64,000 bases of DNA. It comes from Flavivirga sp. 57AJ16 (lineage in GTDB: Bacteria; Bacteroidota; Bacteroidia; Flavobacteriales; Flavobacteriaceae). The notes under the pieces are model-generated. The model had not been told where the DNA came from. It ran no database searches and saw only the letters and a list, made by a program, of their open reading frames with translations. Shown here one piece after another: positions 8,196 through 16,537 of the stretch. The stretch is from assembly GCF_028736925.1 (NCBI RefSeq), contig NZ_JAQZAT010000001.1, positions 124,001 through 188,000 on the forward strand. Direction: 5' to 3'. The translations under genes were made by a program, and so were the position numbers. Position 1 is the stretch's first letter. Each line of letters starts with the position of its first letter.

Positions 8196-8251
8196 TATTT
8201 AGATTATATTAACATAACATTTGGATTATTTTAGTAAGTTTGTATTTGATG
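8196..8251 (+). promoter_or_regulatory. Promoter block shared by the two His/Cys protein genes
   Basis: The block up to the start codon is nearly identical to the one before 20417: AGATTATATTAACATAA, then TTTTAGTAAGTTTG. TAAGTTTG (8235-8242) fits the TAnnTTTG -7 consensus and ends only 6 bp before the ATG. The expected transcript would begin at or within a few bases of the start codon. Confidence 0.5.
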
Positions 8252-8557
8252 AAAAATGGTCGTCTAAAAAATAGTATCACTTATCTACTTCTTGTCCTTT
8301 TCATTTCAATGAAAATGGCAGGACTTCATGCGTTGTCCCATACAAATGATAAAGACCACGCAGTCCATTGTACTATTTGTGACCATGCCATTACAAATAA
8401 CTTAACTCCGGCACTTACACCTGACTCACAGGATTTCACAATTGAAAACACTGAACCTATTGTTCAGAGAGAGGTAACTAGAAACTACAATCTTATTATC
8501 TCAAGCACTATTGCTACAGATCAGCTCTTTTCCCGTCCCCCTCCTTTTATATTATAA
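8249..8557 (+). CDS. Secreted or membrane-anchored His/Cys-rich small protein, paralogue 1
   Basis: About 102 residues. A hydrophobic N-terminal segment (SITYLLLVLFISMKMAGLH) is followed by a His/Asp/Cys cluster, HTNDKDHAVHCTICDHAI, able to bind a metal ion. A polar region ends in LFSRPPPFIL. It is clearly paralogous to the gene at 20417-20725 across the whole length and in the promoter. I chose the ATG at 8249; a TTG at 8240 is in frame but lies inside the conserved promoter block. A periplasmic metal-binding or sensing role is plausible, but no named family is recognised. Confidence 0.7.
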   Translation: MKNGRLKNSITYLLLVLFISMKMAGLHALSHTNDKDHAVHCTICDHAITNNLTPALTPDSQDFTIENTEPIVQREVTRNYNLIISSTIATDQLFSRPPPFIL

Positions 8558-8993
8558 GAGTTTCATTTACATTTTAAGTCTTATTAAAGAGTTTCCGAAC
8601 TCAACAAGTCTCATTTAGAGTATTGACTCTAAATAGACATATATTGCGTAAATGAGAGATTCGCAACTCCGTCTTTACTCTATAAATCAAGAGAAAGAGG
8701 ATGTGAATTTCAAACTCTTCCCATACTTCAATTTTGTTTTGATTATCTAATTTGCTCTTACTACGATATACGCAAATTTAGGATAATAATCAAATCATGT
8801 ACATTCAAAGAATTCCTATGGAGCTCGTTTATATTTTTTCGATTGACTAAATGTTTATTTGAAAATTTTAGATGATATCTATATAGGCATGTATGCCTAA
8901 TATAAATGTTTTACAAACTTAAAAATGTTGCAACGAAAGGGGAAACCGAAAACCTTGTAAATAGAGTAGGTATAACTTTTAAATACGATAGTT
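8558..8993. other. Long leader region upstream of the Cys-rich peptide gene
   Basis: No protein gene is supported in these 436 bp. The stretch holds a 16-bp palindrome (8884-8899) and a possible RNA stem (TTTACAA 8910-8916 with TTGTAAA 8955-8961). The intervening sequence, GCAACGAAAGGGGAAACCG, is unusually purine- and G-rich for this genome. It may be an operator plus a structured 5' leader. Confidence 0.4.
8884..8899. promoter_or_regulatory. Palindromic operator-like site upstream of the peptide gene
   Basis: TAGGCATGTATGCCTA consists of perfect 7-bp arms separated by GT. It lies 95 bp upstream of the 35-codon gene. Its sequence differs from the Fur-type boxes at 5809-5900, so another regulator may act here. 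Confidence 0.4.
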
Positions 8994-9101
8994 ATGAAAA
9001 CTAAGGAATCCATGATTTCAGAAATTCTAGCTAATAAGGCAAAGCAACCTAGCGGAAGCACGCATTGTAGCAATTGCGGACACTGCACTAGCACCTTATA
9101 G
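8994..9101 (+). CDS. Small Cys-rich peptide, candidate RiPP/metallophore precursor (35 aa)
   Basis: The reading frame ATG 8994 to TAG 9101 encodes 35 residues. A polar, helix-prone N-terminal half (MKTKESMISEILANKAKQ) is followed by a short linker (PSGST) and a compact C-terminal segment HCSNCGHCTSTL with Cys25, Cys28 and Cys31 spaced CxxCxxC, plus two His and four Ser/Thr. That leader/core division is what ribosomally made, modified peptides usually show. A perfect 12-bp hairpin follows 10 bp after the stop, and co-oriented genes continue with proteins of unknown function, a TonB receptor and exporters. It could instead be a small metal-binding peptide acting unmodified. No homologue is recognised by name. 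Confidence 0.55.
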   Translation: MKTKESMISEILANKAKQPSGSTHCSNCGHCTSTL

Positions 9102-9111
9102 TTTCAGAATT

Positions 9112-9140
9112 ATAGCGGTAGGAATTAATCCTACCGCTAT
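9112..9140 (+). terminator. Perfect hairpin after the peptide gene (attenuator or mRNA-stabilising stem)
   Basis: ATAGCGGTAGGA (9112-9123) pairs perfectly with TCCTACCGCTAT (9129-9140) across a 5-base loop. No long T-run follows, so read-through into the next genes is likely. A stem here would raise the level of the peptide message relative to the downstream genes. Confidence 0.6.
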
Positions 9141-9150
9141 TTAAAACGTA

Positions 9151-9657
9151 ATGCAAAAAAGTAAAAACCACCAGAATATGAACCAAATTACTGAAGATCA
9201 ATTGAACAAACTCTTATCCTTCACAGATGAGAATGTGATATCACGGTTTATGGATATGTATAATGTTTCAGAAACCGAAGCCCGAGATATCCTTTTGGAA
9301 ACTCTGAAGTTCTTATATATAAGTCAAATTCCGGGAATTTTTATTCCAGATGACCTATTAATCGTAGACGAGATGTGGCACAACCTCATTTTGTTTACTC
9401 CCCTCTACCAAAAATTCAGCATGGAATATTTTAATACGCCCTACTTCCATCACCTTCCTGCTACAAAAGCGGAAAAAATCCAAAGAAAAAAGGATATGAG
9501 AATCAATCCCGGTAAGGCGAAAGAAAAGTATCTCAAAAAACTGGAATTTCTCTTGTCCACTACTTACGATTATTTCGGAGCGGAAACGGTTGAAAAATGG
9601 TTCAAAATATATCCAGAAAAATATAGTAAAGAAAATATTAAAAAATTGAGAAAATAA
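9151..9657 (+). CDS. GRDP-like (glycine-rich domain-containing protein-like) protein
   Basis: A 168-residue soluble protein without a signal peptide. The central segment DEMWHNLILFTPLYQKFSME with a following YFHHLPA resembles the GRDP-like family known from plants and scattered bacteria, whose biochemical role is not settled. The family's conserved D..WH motif is present. The C-terminal half is Lys-rich and helical. The start could also be the Met at 9178. It is the first gene after the Cys-rich peptide and its hairpin and ends 2 bp before the next gene, so coupling is likely. A role as a peptide maturation partner is a guess from position. Confidence 0.55.
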   Translation: MQKSKNHQNMNQITEDQLNKLLSFTDENVISRFMDMYNVSETEARDILLETLKFLYISQIPGIFIPDDLLIVDEMWHNLILFTPLYQKFSMEYFNTPYFHHLPATKAEKIQRKKDMRINPGKAKEKYLKKLEFLLSTTYDYFGAETVEKWFKIYPEKYSKENIKKLRK

Positions 9658-9659
9658 GA

Positions 9660-10583
9660 ATGAGCATTTTCCCAAAAAGAACCATCCCAGGCAAAACAGT
9701 TACGATACACTGGAATTTCAACACATCACATTTAAATGGTGCCCACTTGTGCCCATTGGTAAAAATCGGAGTAAAAGACCCCAAAGGCAATATTACTATG
9801 CTCTTTGAAGATTATGTTATCGCTTTTCCAGACCAAAAAGAAAGTAAGGAAGAACCACCTCAAAAACTAAAATATTTGAATAAAAACATCCCTCTGTTGG
9901 TACTGGCGAATTATCTGGAAGGGTCTTGTAAACGAGAAAAACTCGTTGAAATATTAACCAATATTCAGGCTGGTCGTCATTATTATTTCACATATAATAT
10001 CCCCCATGATGCACCATTGGGTAAATACTCCCTTATCTCAGAGGTTCATAATAATGGAAGTGTAAAGTATTCCAAGACCCGTCTTGATGATCATTTTTGG
10101 GTAGAAAAAATTTCGCTTGCCAATGTAATAGGCAAAGGAAATGAAAGAACCGCTGTAGTCTGTAACCACTCCGAAGAACCGACTCCAGTAAAAATAGTCA
10201 GATGTTCCATTGACGTCAATGGGCATATGGAAACCAAAATGGAGGCTTTTGAAATGAATCCAAATGATACTAAGCCTATTTCAATTTCTGAAGAAAAGGT
10301 CTTTTTACTCTATAATGAAGAACGGGAAATAGTGGCTTTGACAGAAGAGTTACCCATTTATCTAATAAAAAATCACGAAATACTATCCATCAGTAAAAAA
10401 AATGGATTGAACTGCCTTATGGAAAAAGATAGTGATGGAGCCTATTGGCTTTCCCCCGAAGCCAAAAACTTATGGGATAAAGCAGATGGATTGCTCAATA
10501 AAAACAGCCTATCCGAAAAAGAAAAGGATGTATTACAGGAAATGGAGGAACAGGGACTCATAAAACAAACTAATCTAAAATGA
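9660..10583 (+). CDS. Uncharacterised protein with beta-rich N-terminal half and helical C terminus
   Basis: A 307-residue protein, not recognised by family. No signal peptide or membrane segment is visible. Residues about 1-140 look like a beta-sandwich (GKTVTIHWNFN, HYYFTYNIPHDAPLGKYSLISEV). The C-terminal 90 residues (AYWLSPEAKNLWDKADG, then SEKEKDVLQEMEEQGLIKQ) resemble a small winged-helix module and remotely recall PqqD-type peptide-recognition domains. The resemblance is weak. It sits between the GRDP-like gene (2-bp gap) and the TonB receptor (ATGA overlap), so it belongs to the same operon. Confidence 0.55.
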   Translation: MSIFPKRTIPGKTVTIHWNFNTSHLNGAHLCPLVKIGVKDPKGNITMLFEDYVIAFPDQKESKEEPPQKLKYLNKNIPLLVLANYLEGSCKREKLVEILTNIQAGRHYYFTYNIPHDAPLGKYSLISEVHNNGSVKYSKTRLDDHFWVEKISLANVIGKGNERTAVVCNHSEEPTPVKIVRCSIDVNGHMETKMEAFEMNPNDTKPISISEEKVFLLYNEEREIVALTEELPIYLIKNHEILSISKKNGLNCLMEKDSDGAYWLSPEAKNLWDKADGLLNKNSLSEKEKDVLQEMEEQGLIKQTNLK

Positions 10584-12982
10584 CTAAAAAACAATACCAA
10601 ATAACGCATGGATACTCCATTAAGGTGCTAATTATCAGAAGCTCTGTAAAAATCACATATGCATTCTTTTTAAGCTTATTTGCAAGTTGCTTTCTTTATT
10701 CCCAAAATGGAGAAGTGTTAGGCATAGTCACAGACGATCAAGAAGCACCTTTATTTGGCGCACATATTCAAATAATTGAACTAAATAAACGAACCATTAC
10801 AGATGAAAAAGGTTCTTTCGGTTTCGATAAACTTTCCGATGGAAAATATAACCTAGAGGTTTCTTATATAGGCTTCGAAACGGTTTATTACACTGCTGAT
10901 ATTACAACGCAAAAACCCAAGGTTCAAATAGATATAAGTTTGAAACCCCAACAGAGCCAACTTGACGAAGTAACGCTCGTGGGAAAATCGAAAACCCAAC
11001 GGCTAAGAGAAAGTACAGCCAATGTATCGGTATTGCAAACGGAGAACTTCCGTGATAGAAATACAAATACCAGCGATATCGTGAAACAAATTCCCGGGGT
11101 AAATGTTCGCCAAACGGGTGGTTTTGGCAGTAATGCCGAAATTTATGTAAATGGAATGACCGGAAAATCTATTCCTTTTTTTTTGGATGGGATTCCTCTC
11201 TCTTATTTTGGTTCAGGACTAGGATTAAACGTATTACCAGCAAACCTAATAGAGCAAATCGAGGTCTACAAAGGCGTTGTACCGGTTGATTTAGGTGCAG
11301 ATGCCCTTGGGGGAGGTATAAATATCATAACCCGAAAATCCTATTCAGACTACTTAGATGTTTCCTATTCCGGGGGATCATTCAATAGCCATAAAGTGAA
11401 TCTAAACACACAATTGGTAAACCCTAACACTCACTGGATGTTCGGGGTACATTCATTTTTTAACCATTCCGACAACAATTATAAGGTAGCTATTGAAATC
11501 CCCGATGCATTCGGAAATCCAATTCCAGCAACTGTCAAGCGCTTTCATGATAAATTCTCTAACTACCTTGTTAATCTTTATACAGGGGTTTATGACAAAA
11601 ATTATGCTGATCGTTTGGTTTTTAGTGCACGTTATTCAGGACTCAAAGATGATGTTCAGCACAATGCCATTATGGCCCAGCCCTATGGGCAAGTAACCTA
11701 TGACGAGTCAACTCTAGGTGCTTCTTTAGAATATGAAAAAAAGAAGATTCTAAAGAAAACAGATATAAAATGGTACAGTGCCTACAACCGTACCCGAGGC
11801 CATTTTATCGATACCACGCTAAATGCCTACACTTGGGACGGTAAGATATATGACAGACGAACCGATGGTGGAGAGATTTCCACCTCGCGCAATCTTTTAG
11901 AGCTCACTTCTCAAAATATCTTGAATCGAGTTAACCTTAACTACCATCCCTGGGAGAAAGGAAAATTCACCTTAAATCTTTTTACCGCGTGGTTTAGAAG
12001 GATAGGTGAAGATCCTGTTGCGGCCGAATTTTACGGAGAGGATTTTTTCGCCAATCCAACCCAACTTTTTAAGAATGCTTCAGGTCTTTCCTATGAACAT
12101 AATTTTTCACAGGATTTAACGAGCTATACGGCCGTCAAGCATTTTTGGTTGAATGCCGATGGATACGCCATACAAAATCTTGAATTCGTACCCAACCAAC
12201 AAGAAGCATCCAATTTTGGCTTTCTCCAGTTGCTACGTTATCGTATTACAAAATCTTTTCTATTAAAATCTTCCTATGAATATGCAACTAGACTTCCTGA
12301 TGAAATCGAACTTTTTGGGAATTTTACATTAGTAAGACCCAATCCATTTTTGGAACCGGAACAAAGTCACAATTTCAATTTAGGATTTCAACTGAATACA
12401 CAAAAATTTAATTGGGATACCAATCTTTTTTACCGTGATACAGATAATGTTATCTGGTTGCGAACCTCCCAGTTTTATGCGCAATACCAAAATCTATTAA
12501 AATCACGTACGCTCGGTGCAGATATGGAAGTACGCTATCGCCCATTTAATTTTCTGGATATAAAGGCAAATGCTACCTATCAAGATTTAAGAAACCGTTC
12601 ACCCAAAAACATTACGGGAGCTGTGGATGATCGTTACTTCAACGCAAGACTACCCAATATCCCTTATTTTTTTGGGAACGGAGAAATACGCTATCATAAA
12701 GGCAAATTCCTAAATACAAAAAATAGCGTTTCGGCTTGGTGGTCTGCAAATTACGTCAATGAATTTTATCTCTTTTGGGCGGTAGATGGGAACAAGGATT
12801 TCAAGAACACAGTCCCATCCCAATTTATTCAAAATGTGGGAGCTACTTTTTCACATCCCAAAAATCGATGGGCAATTACCACAGAGGTTACAAATATGCT
12901 TAACGAAAAAGTATTCGACAACTTTAGCGTACAGCGCCCTGGACGGGCTTTTTACATAACCATTAGAACTTTAATTAATTAA
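10580..12982 (+). CDS. TonB-dependent outer-membrane receptor (metallophore type)
   Basis: An 800-residue outer-membrane active transporter. A cationic N terminus and hydrophobic segment (TYAFFLSLFASCFLYS) form an atypically long signal. A carboxypeptidase-regulatory-like domain follows (VTDDQEAPLFGAHIQI to about residue 120), then the plug (QIPGVNVRQTGGFGSNAEIY, DGIPLSYFGSG, EVYKGVVPVDLGADALGGGI) and a 22-strand-type barrel ending YITIRTLIN. The plug style is that of siderophore or metal-chelate receptors, not SusC. It overlaps the preceding gene by 4 bp and is followed by a DUF4374 lipoprotein. That pairing recalls the XusA/XusB siderophore system of Bacteroides. Confidence 0.85.
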   Translation: MTKKQYQITHGYSIKVLIIRSSVKITYAFFLSLFASCFLYSQNGEVLGIVTDDQEAPLFGAHIQIIELNKRTITDEKGSFGFDKLSDGKYNLEVSYIGFETVYYTADITTQKPKVQIDISLKPQQSQLDEVTLVGKSKTQRLRESTANVSVLQTENFRDRNTNTSDIVKQIPGVNVRQTGGFGSNAEIYVNGMTGKSIPFFLDGIPLSYFGSGLGLNVLPANLIEQIEVYKGVVPVDLGADALGGGINIITRKSYSDYLDVSYSGGSFNSHKVNLNTQLVNPNTHWMFGVHSFFNHSDNNYKVAIEIPDAFGNPIPATVKRFHDKFSNYLVNLYTGVYDKNYADRLVFSARYSGLKDDVQHNAIMAQPYGQVTYDESTLGASLEYEKKKILKKTDIKWYSAYNRTRGHFIDTTLNAYTWDGKIYDRRTDGGEISTSRNLLELTSQNILNRVNLNYHPWEKGKFTLNLFTAWFRRIGEDPVAAEFYGEDFFANPTQLFKNASGLSYEHNFSQDLTSYTAVKHFWLNADGYAIQNLEFVPNQQEASNFGFLQLLRYRITKSFLLKSSYEYATRLPDEIELFGNFTLVRPNPFLEPEQSHNFNLGFQLNTQKFNWDTNLFYRDTDNVIWLRTSQFYAQYQNLLKSRTLGADMEVRYRPFNFLDIKANATYQDLRNRSPKNITGAVDDRYFNARLPNIPYFFGNGEIRYHKGKFLNTKNSVSAWWSANYVNEFYLFWAVDGNKDFKNTVPSQFIQNVGATFSHPKNRWAITTEVTNMLNEKVFDNFSVQRPGRAFYITIRTLIN

Positions 12983-13012
12983 ATATTAACATCAAATACA
13001 CTAAAAAAAAAA

Positions 13013-14236
13013 ATGAAAAAACAATCTTTAAAAAAAATCACTGCACTATCTTTTTATACCTTTTTAATCTTGACCACCATGGGGTGCAGTGATGATGATA
13101 ATCCCAATCCAGGCAACGGTACCGATCCAGTGACAATAAATTTTGGTCTTACTACTGTAAGCGGTGCATGGCCTAACCAGACTTCGTACATTCAAGGTGT
13201 AACGGACTTGGATTTTTCAACCATAGGAAACGACAAAGCATTGGAATTGACTGGAAGTGCAAGTACGGTCTCGTACAATGGGGCATTGTATGCTTCGCCT
13301 TTTGGTGCACCCGCTACTCTTGTAAAATATTCGTTCAACGATGATGGTGATACTGTTGAGGAAGAACGGATTGTAGTACCTGGAGCGAATACCTTTTCCA
13401 CCATTTATTTTGAAAGTGAAACTGTAGCCTACGGTTCTGTTGCTGGCGGTATTTCTAAACTCATCATTTTTAACCCAACTACCATGCGTATTACTGATGA
13501 AGTTTCGTTAACACCTATTACAAGTAGATTTCCCGAAACCACCCGTACCTATTATCTGGATATGATGGAACGTGACAATAAACTGTTCATGGGCGTACAC
13601 TATGAGAACAATTTCGTTCCGGTAAACGATTCTGCCTATGTTGCGGTCATCGATTTAAATAATCGAGCTGTAGAAAAGGTAATCGCCGATCATAGAACGG
13701 GGATGGTATTCGGTGGTCAGGCTGCAAATGCGGGAATGGTCAAAGCCTCTAATAACGATATTTATGTGCAGGGCTTGGGGACTACCTTGGACGGTGGTAG
13801 CAGTCCCAGTGGTTTATTGAAAATACCTAATGGACAGACCTCTTTTGATCCCGATTATTTTATGGATATGCAAGATGCAACAGGAAATGTATGCTATGGC
13901 ATCTATCAAATGCCAAATGGTCGTGCCTTTACAGCAAGAGTTGAGGATGCTTCCGACTTTTATGAATATGCTACTGGGCAACCGCAATTCAAATATTTTG
14001 AGATTGATATCGAAAATAAATCAAGTTTGGGAGCGGTGCCTGGTCTTCCCACAACCTATGGATCCCGTAGAATGATAATTATTCCTAATACAGATCAGAA
14101 ACTACTGTTTACAACCGCTACCAATGATGAAAATGCCGTATTCAGTTTTGATACCGCCTCTAACACGTCCAGTAAATTGTTTACTTCTACGGGAGGGTAT
14201 ATAACTGGATTGGAAGATTTGAATCAGAACCAATAA
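13013..14236 (+). CDS. DUF4374-type surface lipoprotein (XusB-like)
   Basis: A 407-residue lipoprotein. The lipobox is TTMGCSDDDN, and the acidic residues after Cys fit a Bacteroidota surface-export signal. The body has repeated short beta segments consistent with a beta-propeller and resembles DUF4374. XusB, the Bacteroides lipoprotein that binds ferric enterobactin, belongs to this type as far as I recall. It lies 30 bp after the TonB receptor, the usual pairing for ligand capture and handover. It probably binds the extracellular metal-ligand complex. Confidence 0.7.
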   Translation: MKKQSLKKITALSFYTFLILTTMGCSDDDNPNPGNGTDPVTINFGLTTVSGAWPNQTSYIQGVTDLDFSTIGNDKALELTGSASTVSYNGALYASPFGAPATLVKYSFNDDGDTVEEERIVVPGANTFSTIYFESETVAYGSVAGGISKLIIFNPTTMRITDEVSLTPITSRFPETTRTYYLDMMERDNKLFMGVHYENNFVPVNDSAYVAVIDLNNRAVEKVIADHRTGMVFGGQAANAGMVKASNNDIYVQGLGTTLDGGSSPSGLLKIPNGQTSFDPDYFMDMQDATGNVCYGIYQMPNGRAFTARVEDASDFYEYATGQPQFKYFEIDIENKSSLGAVPGLPTTYGSRRMIIIPNTDQKLLFTTATNDENAVFSFDTASNTSSKLFTSTGGYITGLEDLNQNQ

Positions 14237-14248
14237 CCCCTAACAAAC

Positions 14249-14950
14249 ATGCTAGAAGCTAAAGACCTCACAAAAAAGTACGGTGATTTTACTGCACTAG
14301 ACAGCCTGAACCTAAGCATCCGAGCAGGCGATATTTTTTGCCTGCTCGGAGCAAACGGGGCTGGAAAATCAACAACTATCAACTTGTTTTTGAACTTTAT
14401 CGAGCCCTCTTCTGGAAAAGCTTTCATCAATGGTTTGGATGTAGAGAAGAATTCTCAAAAAACAAAGCAATGGCTCTCTTACATTCCTGAGAATTTACAA
14501 TTGTATCAAAACATGACCGGGCTTGAAAACCTGCGATTTTTTTGTGGTCTTCAAGGGGGTAATCAAGATAAGGAAGAATTGGAAACCTTATTGATACAAT
14601 CGGGCTTGCAAAAGGATTTTGTCCTAAAAAGGGTAAGTAGTTATTCTAAAGGAATGCGACAAAAAGTAGGTATTGCCTTGGCAAGGGCCAAGGGTGCTAA
14701 AATATTGCTTTTAGATGAGCCTACATCCGGGTTAGACCCTAAGGCCAGCAATGAATTTTCTGAACTTTTACTCGAAATGAAAGAACAAAAAGTAGCCACT
14801 TTAATGGCTACCCATGACCTTTTCAGAGCCAAGGATACAGGAACCCACATAGGGATTATGAAAGAAGGTATCTTGGTCGATAAGATGGAATCAAGTCAAG
14901 TTTCTTTTCATGATTTGGAACAAAAATATTTAAGACATATGCACACATAG
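14249..14950 (+). CDS. ABC transporter ATP-binding protein
   Basis: A 233-residue ATPase with Walker A GANGAGKST, signature SYSKGMRQK and Walker B ILLLDEPTSGLD. It is of the ABC-2 exporter type (NosF/CcmA-like). It starts 12 bp after the lipoprotein gene and is followed by two permeases, so it should energise them. Its placement in the receptor operon suggests export of the same ligand that the receptor retrieves, or an envelope-assembly role like NosFY. Confidence 0.85.
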   Translation: MLEAKDLTKKYGDFTALDSLNLSIRAGDIFCLLGANGAGKSTTINLFLNFIEPSSGKAFINGLDVEKNSQKTKQWLSYIPENLQLYQNMTGLENLRFFCGLQGGNQDKEELETLLIQSGLQKDFVLKRVSSYSKGMRQKVGIALARAKGAKILLLDEPTSGLDPKASNEFSELLLEMKEQKVATLMATHDLFRAKDTGTHIGIMKEGILVDKMESSQVSFHDLEQKYLRHMHT

Positions 14951-15106
14951 TATGAAATGAGCCATAACGATTCTTGATACCCATCGAAATGTTCAATGGC
15001 GAAATCGCAGATTCATGAACACCTTTAAAAATCAATTATTAAAGATGTGAATAATTACACCTGCCGGCAGGCATGTCTGACCGACTAAAACAATAAATTT
15101 AAATAG
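14951..15106 (+). other. Spacer with a conserved non-coding element and a REP-like palindrome
   Basis: The start of this gap (GAAATGAGCCATAA) and a later piece (GCGAAATCGCAGATTCATGA followed by ACAC) recur in similar order at about 18003-18090. CCTGCCGGCAGG at 15060-15071 is a perfect palindrome of the type found in flavobacterial dispersed repeats. Confidence 0.4.
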
Positions 15107-16537
15107 ATGAAACGTCAAGTCTTTTTAATTTCAGGAAAGGAACTTAAAGGTCTGGCAAGACAAAACTCCTTAAAAATTTTATTTACCATCATTATGGTTC
15201 TCCTAGGATTTGCACTCTATGCTGGGCATATTGCTTACAAACAGCAAAAAATCATGGTGGAAACGGCTCAAAAGGAAAGAAGGGCCGAATGGTTGGATCA
15301 AGGGGATAAACATCCTCATATTGCAGCACATTATGGTACTTATGTTTTCAAACCAAAGACACTTCTTAGTCTTTTTGATTTTGGATTGGATACCTATACA
15401 GGAACTTCTGTTTACTTAGAGGCACACTATCCACATGAATTTATGTTCAGGCCTGCACAAGGATATGGCAATATGATTCGTTTCGGAGAATTAAGTGCGG
15501 CATTGGTACTTCAATTATTATTGCCCTTACTCATCATATTCATCACTTTTCAAACCTTTACCAAGGAAAAGGAAACGGGAACCCTTAAATTATTGGTCAG
15601 TCAAGGAGTTTCAATACGGTCTATTTATTTGGGCAAGGTCTTGGCCTATTCCATAATTGTTTTTACCATAATGGTCCCGTTCTTTACAGGTTTATATATA
15701 GTGGGAACCATTGAAAACACCAGTTCTGTGATAACAGATATGGGAGTTCGAGTCTTACTGCTCTTTCTTGTTTACATTGGATATTTATGGGCTTTTACGA
15801 ATTTTTCAGTTTGGATTTCCCTTAAGTCTTCAAGTGCAAGAAACGCTCTTTTGACCTTATTGATATTCTGGATAGTAACAGGAATCATTATACCAAAGAC
15901 TTCTGCCAATCTTGGCGAAACCTTATACCCACTGCCATCCATGAAAATATATAAAGAAGCTATCCAAAATGATATTGCAAATGGCATGAACCCTAATGAG
16001 ACCAAAGAAAAAAGAATGGCAAGACTAAAAGAAGATTATTTACAACAGTATGGCGTTGATTCTCTTAACCAATTGCCTTTGAACTTTGAAGGGATACAGA
16101 TGCAAGAAGGGGAAGAATATACCAATAAAGTGTATGATTTCCACGATGCAGCCCTTTACAAAAAATTCGAACTCCAAAATAGAGCGGGAAGCTTAATGGG
16201 TTTTGTTGCGCCTTATATAGCTGTAAGAAACCTTTCAATGGCATTTGCTGCAACTGATTGGTATAGTTTTAACGATTTTCAAGAAAAGACCAACAACTAT
16301 CGCCGTCATCTCATACGTTCTATGAACAATGATATGGCCAAGAACTCACGATATGGGGAGTTCTATGAATACAAAGCAGGAAGGAACTTATGGGAAACCA
16401 TATCAGATTTCAAGTATCTAACACCTAAGGTGACCATGATTTTCAAATACTATGGGATGGAACTTGCTTCATTGTCCCTTTGGGTTTTGATAATGTTCAT
16501 CCTCATTCCTTCTTCCTCCAAAAATAAGTTTATATGA
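15107..16537 (+). CDS. ABC-2 type permease, DUF3526-like (first subunit)
   Basis: A 476-residue membrane protein. The first helix (LKILFTIIMVLLGFALYAG) is followed by a large extracytoplasmic loop (about residues 45-135), then five hydrophobic helices between about 135 and 270, a second long soluble loop (about 270-440) and a last helix. This layout, with FTKEKETGTLKLLVSQGVS after the second membrane segment, is typical of DUF3526-type ABC-2 permeases. It is partnered with the ATPase at 14249 and overlaps the second permease by ATGA. The two large outside loops could hold the substrate or a periplasmic partner. Confidence 0.75.
   Translation: MKRQVFLISGKELKGLARQNSLKILFTIIMVLLGFALYAGHIAYKQQKIMVETAQKERRAEWLDQGDKHPHIAAHYGTYVFKPKTLLSLFDFGLDTYTGTSVYLEAHYPHEFMFRPAQGYGNMIRFGELSAALVLQLLLPLLIIFITFQTFTKEKETGTLKLLVSQGVSIRSIYLGKVLAYSIIVFTIMVPFFTGLYIVGTIENTSSVITDMGVRVLLLFLVYIGYLWAFTNFSVWISLKSSSARNALLTLLIFWIVTGIIIPKTSANLGETLYPLPSMKIYKEAIQNDIANGMNPNETKEKRMARLKEDYLQQYGVDSLNQLPLNFEGIQMQEGEEYTNKVYDFHDAALYKKFELQNRAGSLMGFVAPYIAVRNLSMAFAATDWYSFNDFQEKTNNYRRHLIRSMNNDMAKNSRYGEFYEYKAGRNLWETISDFKYLTPKVTMIFKYYGMELASLSLWVLIMFILIPSSSKNKFI

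Noticed and set aside
8897-9094. 65-codon minus-strand frame over the peptide gene
   Set aside because: It lies antisense to the better-supported plus-strand Cys-rich frame, has no recognisable features and would end inside the leader region.
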